Of a stretch of 64,000 nucleotides of DNA, positions 8,110 to 18,600 are shown one piece after another. Numbering within the stretch: position 1 is the stretch's first letter; each line of letters begins with the position of its first letter. The translations under genes were made by a program, and so were the position numbers. The stretch is from positions 1-64,000 of the forward strand of contig JBMNGG010000021.1 of assembly GCA_050949705.1 (NCBI GenBank), written 5' to 3'. The DNA comes from JBMNGG01 sp050949705 (GTDB lineage: Bacteria > Bacillota > Thermosediminibacteria > Thermosediminibacterales > Tepidanaerobacteraceae). Below the pieces are notes generated by a model. The model did not search any database and was not told where the DNA came from. It saw only the letters and a program-made list of their open reading frames with translations.

Positions 8110-9108
8110 ATGAGAATTATTGTAGATGCTATGGGTGGAGATAAAGCACCTGAACAAATTATTATGGGTGCGGTTGAAGCTTCTAAAGAATTAGATGCTG
8201 AGATTATATTAATTGGTGACGAGAAAAAAATTAAACCTTTGTTGAAAGAACCAAGTAAAATCAAGGAAATAATACATGCAGAAGAAGTGATTACGAACGA
8301 CGAAAAACCTGTTACTGCTATTAGAAGAAAAAAGCAATCATCTATAGTAAAAGGACTTAAGCTGGTAAAAGATGGAACAGCTCAGGCGATGGTGTCTGCA
8401 GGCAGTACGGGAGCACTAATGGCTGGAGGTTTATTTATATTAGGTCGCTTGGAAGGCATTGACAGACCAGCGATAGGCACTTTGTTTCCAAGTAACAAGA
8501 ATCCCTTCTTACTACTGGATATAGGGGCAAATAGTGAAGTGAAACCCCAAAACCTTATACAATTTGCCTTGATGGGTGATTTATATGCAAAAGAAATTAT
8601 GGGCAAAGAGAATCCTAGAATCGGTCTTATGAATATAGGTGTTGAAGAAGAAAAAGGAAATTCTATTATTAAGGCGGCATATGCCAGCTTAAAACAGATA
8701 AAAGAAATAAATTTTATTGGTAATGTAGAGACAAGAAATATTTTTGATGGAAATGTTGATGTAGTTGTATGTGATGGCTTTACTGGAAATATATTCCTTA
8801 AAACATTGGAAGGTTTTGGTTCTTATATATTCAAAAAACTAAAAAAAGAGATAAAGAGCAGTATTACATATTCGCTTGGTTCTATGATGATGAAACCAGC
8901 CATGAAAAGAGTTAAAGATAGCGTGGATTATTCAGAATTTGGTGGAGCGATGTTTCTTGGGGTTGATGGTGTTTTAATTAAGTGTCATGGATCATCTGAT
9001 AGCAGAGCGATTGCTAATGGTATCAAAGCAGCTAGCGGCTTTGTGAATGCGGATATTAGCGAGAAGCTTAAAAATTCTCTTAAAATGACCTTAGAAAAGG
9101 AGAAGTAG
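8110..9108 (+). CDS. plsX: Phosphate acyltransferase PlsX
   Basis: 332 residues. The N-terminus RIIVDAMGGDKAPE is diagnostic of PlsX, which makes acyl-phosphate from acyl-ACP for PlsY-dependent phospholipid synthesis. The ATG at 8110 is fixed by this N-terminus and by an in-frame stop at 8095-8097. There is no ribosome site in the usual position; a hairpin may present the upstream AGGGAGG. Follows fapR by 27 bases and precedes fabH by 4. Confidence 0.97.
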   Translation: MRIIVDAMGGDKAPEQIIMGAVEASKELDAEIILIGDEKKIKPLLKEPSKIKEIIHAEEVITNDEKPVTAIRRKKQSSIVKGLKLVKDGTAQAMVSAGSTGALMAGGLFILGRLEGIDRPAIGTLFPSNKNPFLLLDIGANSEVKPQNLIQFALMGDLYAKEIMGKENPRIGLMNIGVEEEKGNSIIKAAYASLKQIKEINFIGNVETRNIFDGNVDVVVCDGFTGNIFLKTLEGFGSYIFKKLKKEIKSSITYSLGSMMMKPAMKRVKDSVDYSEFGGAMFLGVDGVLIKCHGSSDSRAIANGIKAASGFVNADISEKLKNSLKMTLEKEK

Positions 9109-9112
9109 TTTA

Positions 9113-10096
9113 ATGAGAGTGGGCATAGTAGGAATTGGATCATATTTACCAGGAAATATCGTAACTAATTATGACCTAGAAAAAACAGTAGAAACAACTG
9201 ATGAATGGATTATCGAAAGAACAGGAATAGCAAATCGGAGAAAAGCTGATAGCACTATTTGTTGCTCTGATTTGGGAGCAAAGGCTGCTAGAATTGCTAT
9301 ACAAAATGCAAACCTTGACCCAAAGGATATAGACTTAATACTATTAACTTCTTCCAGTCCTGATCAAATATTTCCTGCTACTGCATGTATTATACAAGAT
9401 AAAATAGGAGCAATAAATGCTGCCGCTTTTGACATCCAAGCTGCTTGTTCAGGTTTTGTTTATGCTCTAACTACTGCGGTTCAATATATTGCTGGAGGCT
9501 TGTATAAGAACATACTTGTAGTAGGAAGTGAAGTGTTGTCTAAAGTAACTGATTGGGAAGATAGGAATACATGTATACTTTTTGGCGATGGTGCTGGAGC
9601 CGTGGTTTTAAGTGAAGTTGAAGTTGGAGGAGTGTTGTCTAGTTTATTAGGCACTGATGGCAGTGGAGCACATCTTTTGGAATTACCTGCAGGAGGCACA
9701 AAAGAACCCGCGACTTTTGAGACAGTAAAGAATCGCAGGCATTATATAAAAATGAATGGTAATGAAGTGTTTAAGTTCGCCGTTAAAATTTTGGAAGATA
9801 GTACTAAAAAAGTTGTAGAGAAAGCTGGTTTATCATTAGAAGATATCGATTTTATAGTTCCTCACCAGGCTAATATTCGAATAATAAGAGCCGCCATGAA
9901 GAGATTAAAATTTCCAATAGAAAGAGTATTATTGAATCTTGACAAATACGGAAACATGTCGGCTGCCTCCATTCCAGTTGCTATCGACGAAGCTTTTAAG
10001 GCTGGTAAAATAAGAAAAGGCAATAAAATAGTTTTGGTAGGATTTGGAGCGGGATTAACTTGGGGTGCAAATCTTTTAGAATGGAGTCTACAATAA
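9113..10096 (+). CDS. fabH: Beta-ketoacyl-ACP synthase III
   Basis: 327 residues, thiolase fold. The catalytic triad is visible: Cys112 in QAACSGF, His251 in VPHQANIR and Asn281 in YGNMSAAS. It condenses an acyl-CoA primer with malonyl-ACP to start fatty acid synthesis. ATG 9113 is just after the plsX stop, with GGAGAAG upstream inside plsX. Confidence 0.97.
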   Translation: MRVGIVGIGSYLPGNIVTNYDLEKTVETTDEWIIERTGIANRRKADSTICCSDLGAKAARIAIQNANLDPKDIDLILLTSSSPDQIFPATACIIQDKIGAINAAAFDIQAACSGFVYALTTAVQYIAGGLYKNILVVGSEVLSKVTDWEDRNTCILFGDGAGAVVLSEVEVGGVLSSLLGTDGSGAHLLELPAGGTKEPATFETVKNRRHYIKMNGNEVFKFAVKILEDSTKKVVEKAGLSLEDIDFIVPHQANIRIIRAAMKRLKFPIERVLLNLDKYGNMSAASIPVAIDEAFKAGKIRKGNKIVLVGFGAGLTWGANLLEWSLQ

Positions 10097-10124
10097 AAGT
10101 TGCTATTATATAGGAGGATATAAA

Positions 10125-11063
10125 TTGTTTCATACTGAAATATGCGACCTGTTAAACATAAGATACCCTATATTTCAAGGTGGTATGGCTTGGGCTGCAA
10201 CTGCAGAGTTAGCTGCTGCAGTTTCAAATGCAGGTGGTCTAGGTATAATAGGTGCAGGTAATGCCCCCGCCGTTGTAGTAAAGAATGAGATAAAAAAGGC
10301 AAAAAGCCTTACTGATAAGCCCTTTGGGGTAAATATATATTTTTTGTCACCATATGTGGATGAAGTAATAAATGTTGTTACAGAGGAAAGAGTATCTGTA
10401 GTAACAACTGGTGCGGGCAACCCAGGTAAGTATATAACGCAATTTAAACAATGCGGTATTAAAGTTATACCAGTGGTTTCATCAGTAGCTTTGGCTAAGA
10501 GACTTGAAAAAACAGGTGTTGATGCTTTAATCGCCGAGGGTATGGAATGTGGGGGGCATATCGGGGATTTAACAACTATGTCTATGATACCTCAGATAGT
10601 TGATGCTGTTAATATCCCTGTTATTGCAGCTGGAGGAATAGCGGATGCCAGAGGTTTTATCGCAGCTTTATCGTTAGGTGCTAAGGGAGTACAAATGGGT
10701 ACACGATTTGTATGTGCTAAGGAGTGTGAGGCGCATATAAATTATAAAAAAGCCATAATTAATGCAAAAGATAGAAGCACTGTTATTACTGGAATAACAA
10801 CGGGTCATCCTGTGAGGATATTAAGAAATAAGTTATCTACGCAATTTGAAAAACTAGAACAAGCAAGAGCAAAAATTGATGAATTAGAAGCAATTGGTAC
10901 AGGCAAACTGAAACTTTCCGTTGTGGATGGTGATGTGGATAATGGTTCAGTTATGGCAGGCCAAATTTCAGGTATGATAAAAGATATAAAACCTGCGGGA
11001 GAAATAATAGAAAGTATTATTCAAGAAAGTAAAAACTTACTAAATGAACTACTCAGTTTATAA
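10125..11063 (+). CDS. fabK: Enoyl-ACP reductase II (FMN-dependent)
   Basis: 312 residues, TIM-barrel nitronate monooxygenase/FabK family, with FQGGMAWAAT near the N-terminus, EGMECGGH and AAGGIADARG. In this fab cluster context it is the FMN- and NAD(P)H-dependent reductase of the last elongation step. No FabI is present in the window. It starts at TTG 10125 after AGGAGGATATAAA. Confidence 0.95.
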   Translation: MFHTEICDLLNIRYPIFQGGMAWAATAELAAAVSNAGGLGIIGAGNAPAVVVKNEIKKAKSLTDKPFGVNIYFLSPYVDEVINVVTEERVSVVTTGAGNPGKYITQFKQCGIKVIPVVSSVALAKRLEKTGVDALIAEGMECGGHIGDLTTMSMIPQIVDAVNIPVIAAGGIADARGFIAALSLGAKGVQMGTRFVCAKECEAHINYKKAIINAKDRSTVITGITTGHPVRILRNKLSTQFEKLEQARAKIDELEAIGTGKLKLSVVDGDVDNGSVMAGQISGMIKDIKPAGEIIESIIQESKNLLNELLSL

Positions 11064-11079
11064 CAATGGAGGTACTAGT

Positions 11080-12021
11080 ATGGGAAAAGTTGCTTTTATT
11101 TTCTCAGGTCAGGGCGCCCAATATGTTGGCATGGGAAAGGACCTATTTTCTAACTTCCCAACCGCGCGAAAAGTATTTAATGAAGCAGATAAATCATTAG
11201 ATAGTACGATTTCAAAATTATGCTTTGAAGGTCCAGGAGAAAAACTGCAAGAAACTGTTAATACACAACCAGCTATTTTGGCTCATAGTGTGGCATGCTA
11301 TTCTATCTTAAAAGATGAAGGTATCGTGCCTGACATAGTAGCAGGCCTGAGTCTCGGCGAATACTCCGCGTTAGTAGCAGCTGAATCCATAGATTTTTGT
11401 CAGGCAATTCCTCTTGTAAAGAAGCGCGGTAAATATATGCAAGAAGCTGTACCGTTAGGCAAAGGAACTATGGCAGCTATTTTGGGTCTTGAAAGGGAAG
11501 AAGTGCTAAAAATATGTGAGAAGGCTTCAGAAAAAGGCATAGTTGAAGCTGCCAATTTTAACTGCCCAGGTCAAATAGTATTATCAGGAGAAGTTGAAGC
11601 CGTAAACAATGCTGTTGAACTAGCTAAGGAAAAAGGGGCAAAAAAAGCTATAGTACTTTCAGTGAGTGCACCTTTTCATAGCAGTCTATTAAAGCCAGCT
11701 GAACACAATTTAGCTAAGGAACTTGAAAAAATTGAAATAAAAGATAGTAAAATACCCATTGTTTCAAATGTCAATGCTGATATTACAATTGATGGCAAGC
11801 TAGTAAAACAACTATTAATAAAGCAAGTGAGTTCCACTGTGTTATGGGAGGATAGTGTTCGAAAAATGATAGAAAATGGTGTGACTACATTTGTGGAAGT
11901 AGGGCCAGGTAAAGTACTTAGCGGTTTCGTTCGAAGAATAGATAAGAAACTGAAAGTGTTAAATGTAGAAGACACTAAATCCCTTGAAAAAACCATTAAA
12001 TTCTTTGGGGGTAAAAAATGA
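11080..12021 (+). CDS. fabD: Malonyl-CoA:ACP transacylase
   Basis: 313 residues from the ATG at 11080, placed after TGGAGG (11068-11072). The frame is open 12 codons further up, but MGKVAFIFSGQGAQ is the family N-terminus. The nucleophile is Ser91 in GLSLGEYS, the partner His200 in SAPFH. It loads malonyl groups onto AcpP. Its stop overlaps the fabG start as ATGA. Confidence 0.97.
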   Translation: MGKVAFIFSGQGAQYVGMGKDLFSNFPTARKVFNEADKSLDSTISKLCFEGPGEKLQETVNTQPAILAHSVACYSILKDEGIVPDIVAGLSLGEYSALVAAESIDFCQAIPLVKKRGKYMQEAVPLGKGTMAAILGLEREEVLKICEKASEKGIVEAANFNCPGQIVLSGEVEAVNNAVELAKEKGAKKAIVLSVSAPFHSSLLKPAEHNLAKELEKIEIKDSKIPIVSNVNADITIDGKLVKQLLIKQVSSTVLWEDSVRKMIENGVTTFVEVGPGKVLSGFVRRIDKKLKVLNVEDTKSLEKTIKFFGGKK

Positions 12022-12758
12022 ATCTTTCAAACAAAATCTGTTTAGTTACTGGTGGTTCAAGAGGTATAGGTAGAAGTATAAGTTTAGAATTAGCTAAGGC
12101 TGGAGCCATTGTTATTATAAATTTTCTTCATAATGAAAAGGCTGCGTCAGAGCTAGTATCTAAAATAGAGGGTTTTGGTGAAACTGCAATTATGTATAAA
12201 TCTGATGTTTCATCTTATGATCAAGTGTCAAAAATGGTAGATGATGTTATTTCTAAATATGGTAGAATTGATGTATTAATTAATAATGCTGGAATTGCAA
12301 AAGACACTTTGTTATTAAGGATGACAGAAAAAAACTGGGATGAGGTTATTGATACTAATTTGAAAGGTGTCTTTAATTGTACAAAAGCTTGTATAAAATA
12401 TATGGTAAAACAAAGAAGTGGTAGAATTATTAATATTTCTTCCATTGTTGGTATTTATGGTAATGTAGGTCAGGCAAATTATGCAGCAGCTAAAGCGGGA
12501 ATTATCGGTTTCACTAAATCATTAGCAAAAGAACTAGGTAAAAGGGGTATTACTGTAAATGCTGTTGCACCCGGTTTTGTTAAAACCGATATGACTGTAG
12601 ATCTACTGAAAATGAATTTGGAAATTGAAAATAAAATTCCTTTAAACAGGATAGGTAATCCTGAAGATGTTGCTAATACTGTTGTTTTTCTTGCATCAAA
12701 AAGAGCTGAGTATATAACAGGTCAAGTAATATCTATTGATGGTGGTCTTACCTTATAG
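12018..12758 (+). CDS. fabG: 3-oxoacyl-ACP reductase
   Basis: 246 residues, short-chain dehydrogenase fold. TGGSRGIGRS (11-20) is the NADPH site and NNAG (89-92) is present. The catalytic tetrad is Asn114, Ser142, Tyr155 and Lys159 (YAAAK). It reduces beta-ketoacyl-ACP in each elongation cycle. It overlaps fabD by four bases. Confidence 0.97.
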   Translation: MNLSNKICLVTGGSRGIGRSISLELAKAGAIVIINFLHNEKAASELVSKIEGFGETAIMYKSDVSSYDQVSKMVDDVISKYGRIDVLINNAGIAKDTLLLRMTEKNWDEVIDTNLKGVFNCTKACIKYMVKQRSGRIINISSIVGIYGNVGQANYAAAKAGIIGFTKSLAKELGKRGITVNAVAPGFVKTDMTVDLLKMNLEIENKIPLNRIGNPEDVANTVVFLASKRAEYITGQVISIDGGLTL

Positions 12759-12815
12759 TAAGGAATAAAATAAATAAAATTAATCATAATATGCACTGAG
12801 AAGGGAGGTGAAATA

Positions 12816-13049
12816 ATGGAAGTTTTAGATAAGATTAAACAGATTATTGCGGATCAATTGGGCATTGATGAAGATGAAGTTGTCCCAGAGGCTTCTTTTA
12901 TTGATGATTTAGGGGCTGACTCATTGGATATCGTAGAAATGATAATGGCCTTTGAGGAAGAATTTGACATGGAGATTCCAGATGAAGATGCGGAAAAAAT
13001 AAAGACGGTACAAAACGTCATAGATTACATAAAAAATCTATCCGCATAA
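12816..13049 (+). CDS. acpP: Acyl carrier protein
   Basis: 77 residues, acidic. Ser36 in GADSLDIVE is the phosphopantetheine site. It carries growing acyl chains for the neighbouring Fab enzymes. GAAGGGAGGTG precedes ATG 12816. A terminator follows directly, so acpP can be the last gene of a shorter transcript. Confidence 0.98.
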   Translation: MEVLDKIKQIIADQLGIDEDEVVPEASFIDDLGADSLDIVEMIMAFEEEFDMEIPDEDAEKIKTVQNVIDYIKNLSA

Positions 13050-13059
13050 TCATAAATTT

Positions 13060-13092
13060 GTCCCGTAGCTTCCTCTACGGGACTTTATTTTA
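13060..13092 (+). terminator. Terminator between acpP and fabF
   Basis: A perfect 9-bp stem GTCCCGTAG (13060-13068) with CTACGGGAC (13075-13083) is followed by TTTATTTTA. I did not find a convincing promoter in the remaining gap to fabF, so it may be partial, allowing high acpP and lower fabF expression. Confidence 0.8.
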
Positions 13093-13189
13093 CTAGACTT
13101 TTTCTTTAAGTCGTTTGAAAAATTATAGCGGACCACATCCTCTTTTATATAAAAAATGCTTGTTTTAAACTGTTTTTGGGAGGGTAATA

Positions 13190-14431
13190 ATGGACAAAAA
13201 GCGCGTAGTTGCAACTGGAATGGGTATTATATCACCTATAGGTATTGGTTTAGATAATTTTTGGGAATCACTTATTAACGGTCAATCCGGTGTTGATTTA
13301 ATTACAAGGTTTGATACCGATGATTTACCCACCAAGATTGCGGGGGAAGTTAAAGATTTTAAGCCGGAAGATTATATGGAGAAAAAAGAAATAAAGAGAC
13401 TAGATAGATTTACTCAATTCGCGATTGCAGGGGCAAAAATGGCTCTTGAAGATGCAAGTCTTGATATTTCTACTATTGATAGGACAAGAGCAGGTGTAAT
13501 ATTAGGTACCGGTATAGGAGGTTGTGAAACATGGGAAGAACAACATAATATACTTATAAAAAAGGGTGCAAGACGTGTAAGTCCCTTTTTTATTCCAATG
13601 ATGATTGCTAATATGGCTTCAGGTCAAGTATCTATGGCTTTCAAATTGCAAGGTCCTAATTTTACTGTAATTACTGCTTGTGCTTCAGGTACAAATGCCA
13701 TTGGTGAAGCATTTAGGATTCTTCAAAGAGGTAATGCAGATATTGTTGTAGCGGGTGGCACTGAAGCACCATTAACACAACTTTCTTTGTCAGGTTTTTC
13801 TTCTATGAAGGCTTTATCTACAAAAAATGATCAACCCAAATGTGCGAGCCGACCTTTTGATAAATATAGGGACGGGTTTGTCATGGGAGAAGGTGCTGGA
13901 ATAGTAGTATTAGAAACTCTTGAACATGCGTTAAATAGAAATGCTAGGATTTACGCTGAAGTTATTGGTTATGGCTCCACTTCAGACGCATATCATCTGA
14001 CACAACCGGCGCCAGAAGGGGAAGGAGCATCTCGTGCAATGAGTGCTGCCATTATTGATGCAGGCATTCTTCCGTCGGAAGTTGAATATATAAATGCACA
14101 TGGTACATCTACTCCGCTTAATGACAAGTTTGAAACAATGGCTATAAAAAAAGTTTTTGGAGATCATGCTTTTAATCTTTCAATTAGTTCTACCAAATCT
14201 ATGACTGGTCATATGCTTGGAGCAGCAGGGGCAGTAGAGTTAATAGCTACTATATTAACGACCTTTAATGATAAGATTCCGCCTACGATAAATTACGAAA
14301 ACACCGATCCTGAATGTGATTTGAATTATGTGCCTAATATAGCAGAGAAAAGAAAAGTTAATGTAGCGTTATCAAATTCTATGGGCTTTGGCGGACACAA
14401 TGCTTGTGTTATAGTTAAAAAGTACAAATGA
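13190..14431 (+). CDS. fabF: Beta-ketoacyl-ACP synthase II
   Basis: 413 residues, thiolase fold. The catalytic Cys164 (ITACASGT), His304 (NAHGTSTPLND) and His341 (SMTGHMLGAAG) are all present. It elongates acyl-ACP with malonyl-ACP. ATG 13190 follows GGGAGGG. The gene is separated from acpP by a terminator and followed 10 bases later by rnc. Confidence 0.97.
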   Translation: MDKKRVVATGMGIISPIGIGLDNFWESLINGQSGVDLITRFDTDDLPTKIAGEVKDFKPEDYMEKKEIKRLDRFTQFAIAGAKMALEDASLDISTIDRTRAGVILGTGIGGCETWEEQHNILIKKGARRVSPFFIPMMIANMASGQVSMAFKLQGPNFTVITACASGTNAIGEAFRILQRGNADIVVAGGTEAPLTQLSLSGFSSMKALSTKNDQPKCASRPFDKYRDGFVMGEGAGIVVLETLEHALNRNARIYAEVIGYGSTSDAYHLTQPAPEGEGASRAMSAAIIDAGILPSEVEYINAHGTSTPLNDKFETMAIKKVFGDHAFNLSISSTKSMTGHMLGAAGAVELIATILTTFNDKIPPTINYENTDPECDLNYVPNIAEKRKVNVALSNSMGFGGHNACVIVKKYK

Positions 14432-14441
14432 GGTAGTAAAA

Positions 14442-15167
14442 GTGAATGATAAAATTAGAATACAAAAACTACTTGAGCTTCAAAAAACCATAGAAGTATA
14501 TTTTAACGAACTAAAGATTTTAGACCAAGCATTCATTCATCCGTCATTTACAAATGAGAAGAGGAAATCCCTAAATGAGAATAATCAAAGATTAGAATTT
14601 CTGGGGGATGCCGTATTAGAATTGGTTGTGAGTGAGTATCTTTTTAATAACTTTCACTATCTTCCTGAGGGCCAAATGACAAAAATACGAGCTTTTACTG
14701 TTTGTGAAGCGACATTGGTCGATGTTGCAAGAGAGCTATCTTTAGGTAACTATCTTATTTTAGGAAAAGGTGAAGAAAATACCGGTGGTCGTGAGAAACC
14801 TTCAATTCTGGCAGATGCCTTAGAGGCATTAATAGGGGCTATTTATATAGATAAAGGATATGATATTGCAAGAAAATTTATTATTAAAAACCTAAAAGAA
14901 AAGATAATAAAAGCTATTGAAGGGGATTTAACAATAGATTATAAAACAGAATTGCAGGAAGTATTGCAGAAAGTTGATAACGATAAGATACTATATAATG
15001 TAACAAAAGAATCCGGCCCTGACCATGATAAAAAATTCTTTGTGGATGTTATGTGGAAAGATGAGATTCTAGGTAAAGGTATAGGTACTAGTAAAAAGTT
15101 TGCTGAACAACAAGCAGCTAAAGCTGCATTAAAAAAAATAAAAGTTAAATTTAAATATAATATTTAA
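14442..15167 (+). CDS. rnc: Ribonuclease III
   Basis: 241 residues: an RNase III catalytic domain with the signature RLEFLGDAVLELV (50-62) and a C-terminal double-stranded RNA-binding domain (about 165-238). It cleaves dsRNA, including rRNA precursors. It starts at GTG 14442 following GAGGTAG. It closes the fab transcript; the acpP-fabF-rnc-smc order is conserved in Firmicutes, except that spoVS is inserted here before smc. Confidence 0.97.
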   Translation: MNDKIRIQKLLELQKTIEVYFNELKILDQAFIHPSFTNEKRKSLNENNQRLEFLGDAVLELVVSEYLFNNFHYLPEGQMTKIRAFTVCEATLVDVARELSLGNYLILGKGEENTGGREKPSILADALEALIGAIYIDKGYDIARKFIIKNLKEKIIKAIEGDLTIDYKTELQEVLQKVDNDKILYNVTKESGPDHDKKFFVDVMWKDEILGKGIGTSKKFAEQQAAKAALKKIKVKFKYNI

Positions 15168-15171
15168 AAAA

Positions 15172-15198
15172 GAAGGAATTTTATAACCACTATAGAAT
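15172..15198 (+). promoter_or_regulatory. Sigma-H-type promoter for spoVS
   Basis: GAAGGAATT (15172-15180), an 11-base spacer and ATAGAAT (15192-15198) fit the Bacillus sigma-H consensus RnAGGAwWW-N11/12-RnnGAAT at every defined position. It lies about 50 bases before spoVS, whose Bacillus orthologue is sigma-H-controlled. Confidence 0.62.
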
Positions 15199-15248
15199 AT
15201 ATATTTCATGGATAATTTCATATATGCAAGATTAAGGGGGATTATGAA

Positions 15249-15509
15249 ATGGAAGTACTAAAAGTATCAGCACAATCAAAACCTAAATCTGTGGCAGGAG
15301 CTCTATCAGCAGTATTAAGAGAAAAAAGTGTTGCTGAACTTCAAGCTGTAGGAGCTGGAGCAGTAAATCAAGCGGTGAAAGCTATTGCTATAACGAGAGG
15401 TTTTGTAGCACCTAATGGTATTGACCTAGTGACTATTCCGGCTTTTGCAGAGATCGACATTGATGGAGAAGAAAGAACGGCTATAAAATTTATTGTAGAA
15501 CCCCGATGA
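15249..15509 (+). CDS. spoVS: Stage V sporulation protein S
   Basis: 86 residues, the exact family length, of the Alba-like SpoVS family, with EVLKVSAQSKPKSVAGAL at the N-terminus and AVGAGAVNQAVKA in the middle. SpoVS affects spore coat and septation control; the molecular role is not settled. AAGGGGG precedes ATG 15249. It sits alone between rnc and smc, with its own sigma-H-like promoter and its own terminator, an unusual place for it. Confidence 0.96.
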   Translation: MEVLKVSAQSKPKSVAGALSAVLREKSVAELQAVGAGAVNQAVKAIAITRGFVAPNGIDLVTIPAFAEIDIDGEERTAIKFIVEPR

Positions 15510-15529
15510 ATTTTATCTTTACACTTACG

Positions 15530-15553
15530 CCTGTCTATTAAGACAGGTTTTTT
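15530..15553 (+). terminator. Terminator after spoVS
   Basis: CCTGTCT (15530-15536), loop ATTA, AGACAGG (15541-15547), then TTTTTT. Confidence 0.85.
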
Positions 15554-15633
15554 ATATGTACTAACACAAGAAGTTTTATGTGTTCTTTTTTTTTGCGGGT
15601 TGTGGTAGAATTGACAAAGTAGGGGGGATATCT

Positions 15634-18600
15634 TTGTATCTAAAAAGAATCGAACTTCACGGATTTAAATCTTTTGCTGATAGAATTATATTAGAGCTAC
15701 AACCTGGTATTAATGCTATAGTAGGACCAAATGGAAGTGGGAAAAGCAATATAATAGATGCTATTCGGTGGGTATTAGGAGAGCAAAGTGTAAGGTCTTT
15801 AAGAGGAGCAAAACTAGAAGATGTAATTTTTTCAGGTAGTGATAAAAAAAGACCAATGGGTATGGCTGAAGTCGCTTTAACAATTGACAATTCAGAACAT
15901 CTTATTCCCCTTGAATATTCAGAGATAAGTTTTATACGCAGAGCTTTTCGATCTGGAGAGAGTGAATTTTATTTAAATCGAACACCATGTAGATTAAAAG
16001 ATATTCAAGATTTGCTTATTGATTCGGGAGTGGGAAAAGACGGTTATTCGATAATAGGGCAAGGTCGCATCGATGAAATACTTACATGCAAACCAGAAGA
16101 AAGACGTGTCATTTTTGAAGAGGCTGCCGGTATTATGAAATATAGAGGCAGGAAAAAAGAAGCTGAAAAGCGGTTAGAAGAAACAGTTGACAATATTTCA
16201 AGAGTAGATGACGTAATCTATGAAATATCGAGTCAGTTAGAGCCTTTAGCATTACAAAAAGAAACTGCTTTAAAATATAAAGTTTTAACATCTGAGTTTA
16301 TGGAGTTAGATGTAAATATATTATTAATAGATTTACAAGGAAAAGAAAAACGACTTAACCAAATAGAGGAAAACAAACAAGAAAATGAGCGATTATTAGA
16401 AGAACTAAACAAGTTAAAACAATCTGCAAAAGAACAGATTGTAGAATATGAAACGAAATTAGGTTCTAATGAAGAAGAATATGAAAGAATTCAAAGGACT
16501 TTTTATACAATTAACAGCCAAAGAAAGGATATGGAGAAAGACCTTGAGTTGGCTATCAATGAAAAAAAACGTATTAAAAACGAACAAGAACAATTAATAA
16601 AAGATATTGAACAGAAAGAAGAAAGAATAATTACAGAACAAAATGCCTTAAGGCTTAAATCCAACAATTTGGAAGAAAAGATAAAAACAATAAACAGGAT
16701 TGAATTGGAAGTAGATGAAAATGAAAAAAGACTTACTTTATTAGATGATGAAATTAACAGAAAGGAAAAATATATTGAAAGTATCAAAGGTGATGTTATT
16801 GATTTATTAAACTATGCTTCAGAAAAGAGAAATGCTATCTCAGGATTAAATACAATGAAGCTTAATCTTCAGAAACGTTTGCAGCAAATAACAAACGAAG
16901 AACAGCAAATAAATGAAGTAAATTCTAAAACTTCTCATGAAATAGCTGATATTGAAACTCAAACGAATCAGTTGGAATCTTTATGTAAAGAACGAGAGAC
17001 AAAGATAGAAGAAACAAAGAAAAATCTTGAAAGAAAAGTCTTAGAGCTTCAAAATAAAGAAAAAATACTAATTCGAAAACAACAGGAATTAAATACGCTT
17101 GTTTCACGAAGAAATGCTCTAAAGGAAATTATTGATAGCTATGAAGGTTATCAATTTGGAGTAAAAAACCTACTTATTAGTCTTAAGGATAAAAAATATA
17201 TAGATTCTGAAATATATGGTACAATAGCTGATATTATTACGGTTAAACAACAATATGAAGTAGCTATAGAAACGGCACTAGGAGGTGCAATGCAAAATGT
17301 TATATGTGAAAACGAACAAAATGCAAAAAATGCTATAGATTATTTAAAGAAATATGATTATGGCAGAGTTACCTTTTTACCGCTTTCTACTGTTAAACCT
17401 CGATATCTAAGGCATGATGAAGTTTACTTGTCTTCTATGAAAGGCTACATTTCAACTGCTATAGAATTAATCGATTATGATAAGAAGTTTTTCCCAGTTT
17501 TAGCATATCTTCTAGGAAGAGTCATTGTTGCCAAATCAATTGATGATGCTATAGCTATTGCAAATAAATGCGGATTTTCATTTAAAATTGTAACTATTGA
17601 AGGTGATATTATCAATCCCGGAGGTTCAATAACGGGAGGAAGCTATAAACAATCAAACTTTTTATTGTCAAGAAAAAGGCAACTTGTTGATTATGAATTA
17701 GCCATTGAAAAACATAAAAATGAATTAGCTGAAATGAAAAATCTAATAGAAATATTAAATATAGAGATTGAAAGAATGCAAAAAAGCATAAAAGATAATA
17801 CTGATATTATTTATGCTACAAAATCAGAGTTAATAGCCTTAAAAAAACAGTTAGAAGAGAAACATAGAATTCTAAATGAACGTTGCCAACGAAAAAATCA
17901 GTTACTAGAAGAGAAAGGACAAATAGAATCTGAGCTTAATGGAATAATTTCCCAAGTTTCAGCATTAGAAACGGATATTGGAAGCATTGATACTAAAAGT
18001 ATCTCCAATCAGGCTAAGGTAAAAGAATTACAGCAACAAATTGACGAAGATAAAAAGAAAAGAAACAAGTTAACCAATGATATTACAAATTTGAAAATAG
18101 ATTTGGCATCGCACAAACAAGAAGAAATAAGTTATAAACAAAGTTTACAAACAATAGAGGAGAACATAAAATTACAAGTTAGAGAAATCGAAGCATTAAA
18201 AGAAAAGTTAAAAATAAATAAAAGTTTAACAATTAATACCGAAGATAAAATTGCAAAGTATGAAAGTGAAATTGTAGATTTTAAGAATAAAGAAAAAGGA
18301 TATGATGCTCTTATAGAATTATTAAAAAATGATAAAACAGAATTTAAAAATGCCATACATACGGCTCAATTTAACTTAAGCAAAATAGAAAGAGATATCA
18401 ATCGAATAGAAAAAAAGCTGCATGATAGGAATATTCAAGAGGCAACAATAAAAATAGAGATTAATCAGTTAAAAAACGAATTATATACAAATTATCGTTT
18501 AACAGATTCCCAAGCTTTAGAAATGAAGAAGGAATTAGGCACACTGGAAGAAATGAGAAAAAAGCTAGCAGATATAAAAAGAGAAGTTGAATCTCTAGGA

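Noticed and set aside
15580..15633. 18-codon N-terminal extension of SMC
   Set aside because: The extension is not SMC-like and the good ribosome site and family N-terminus point to TTG 15634.
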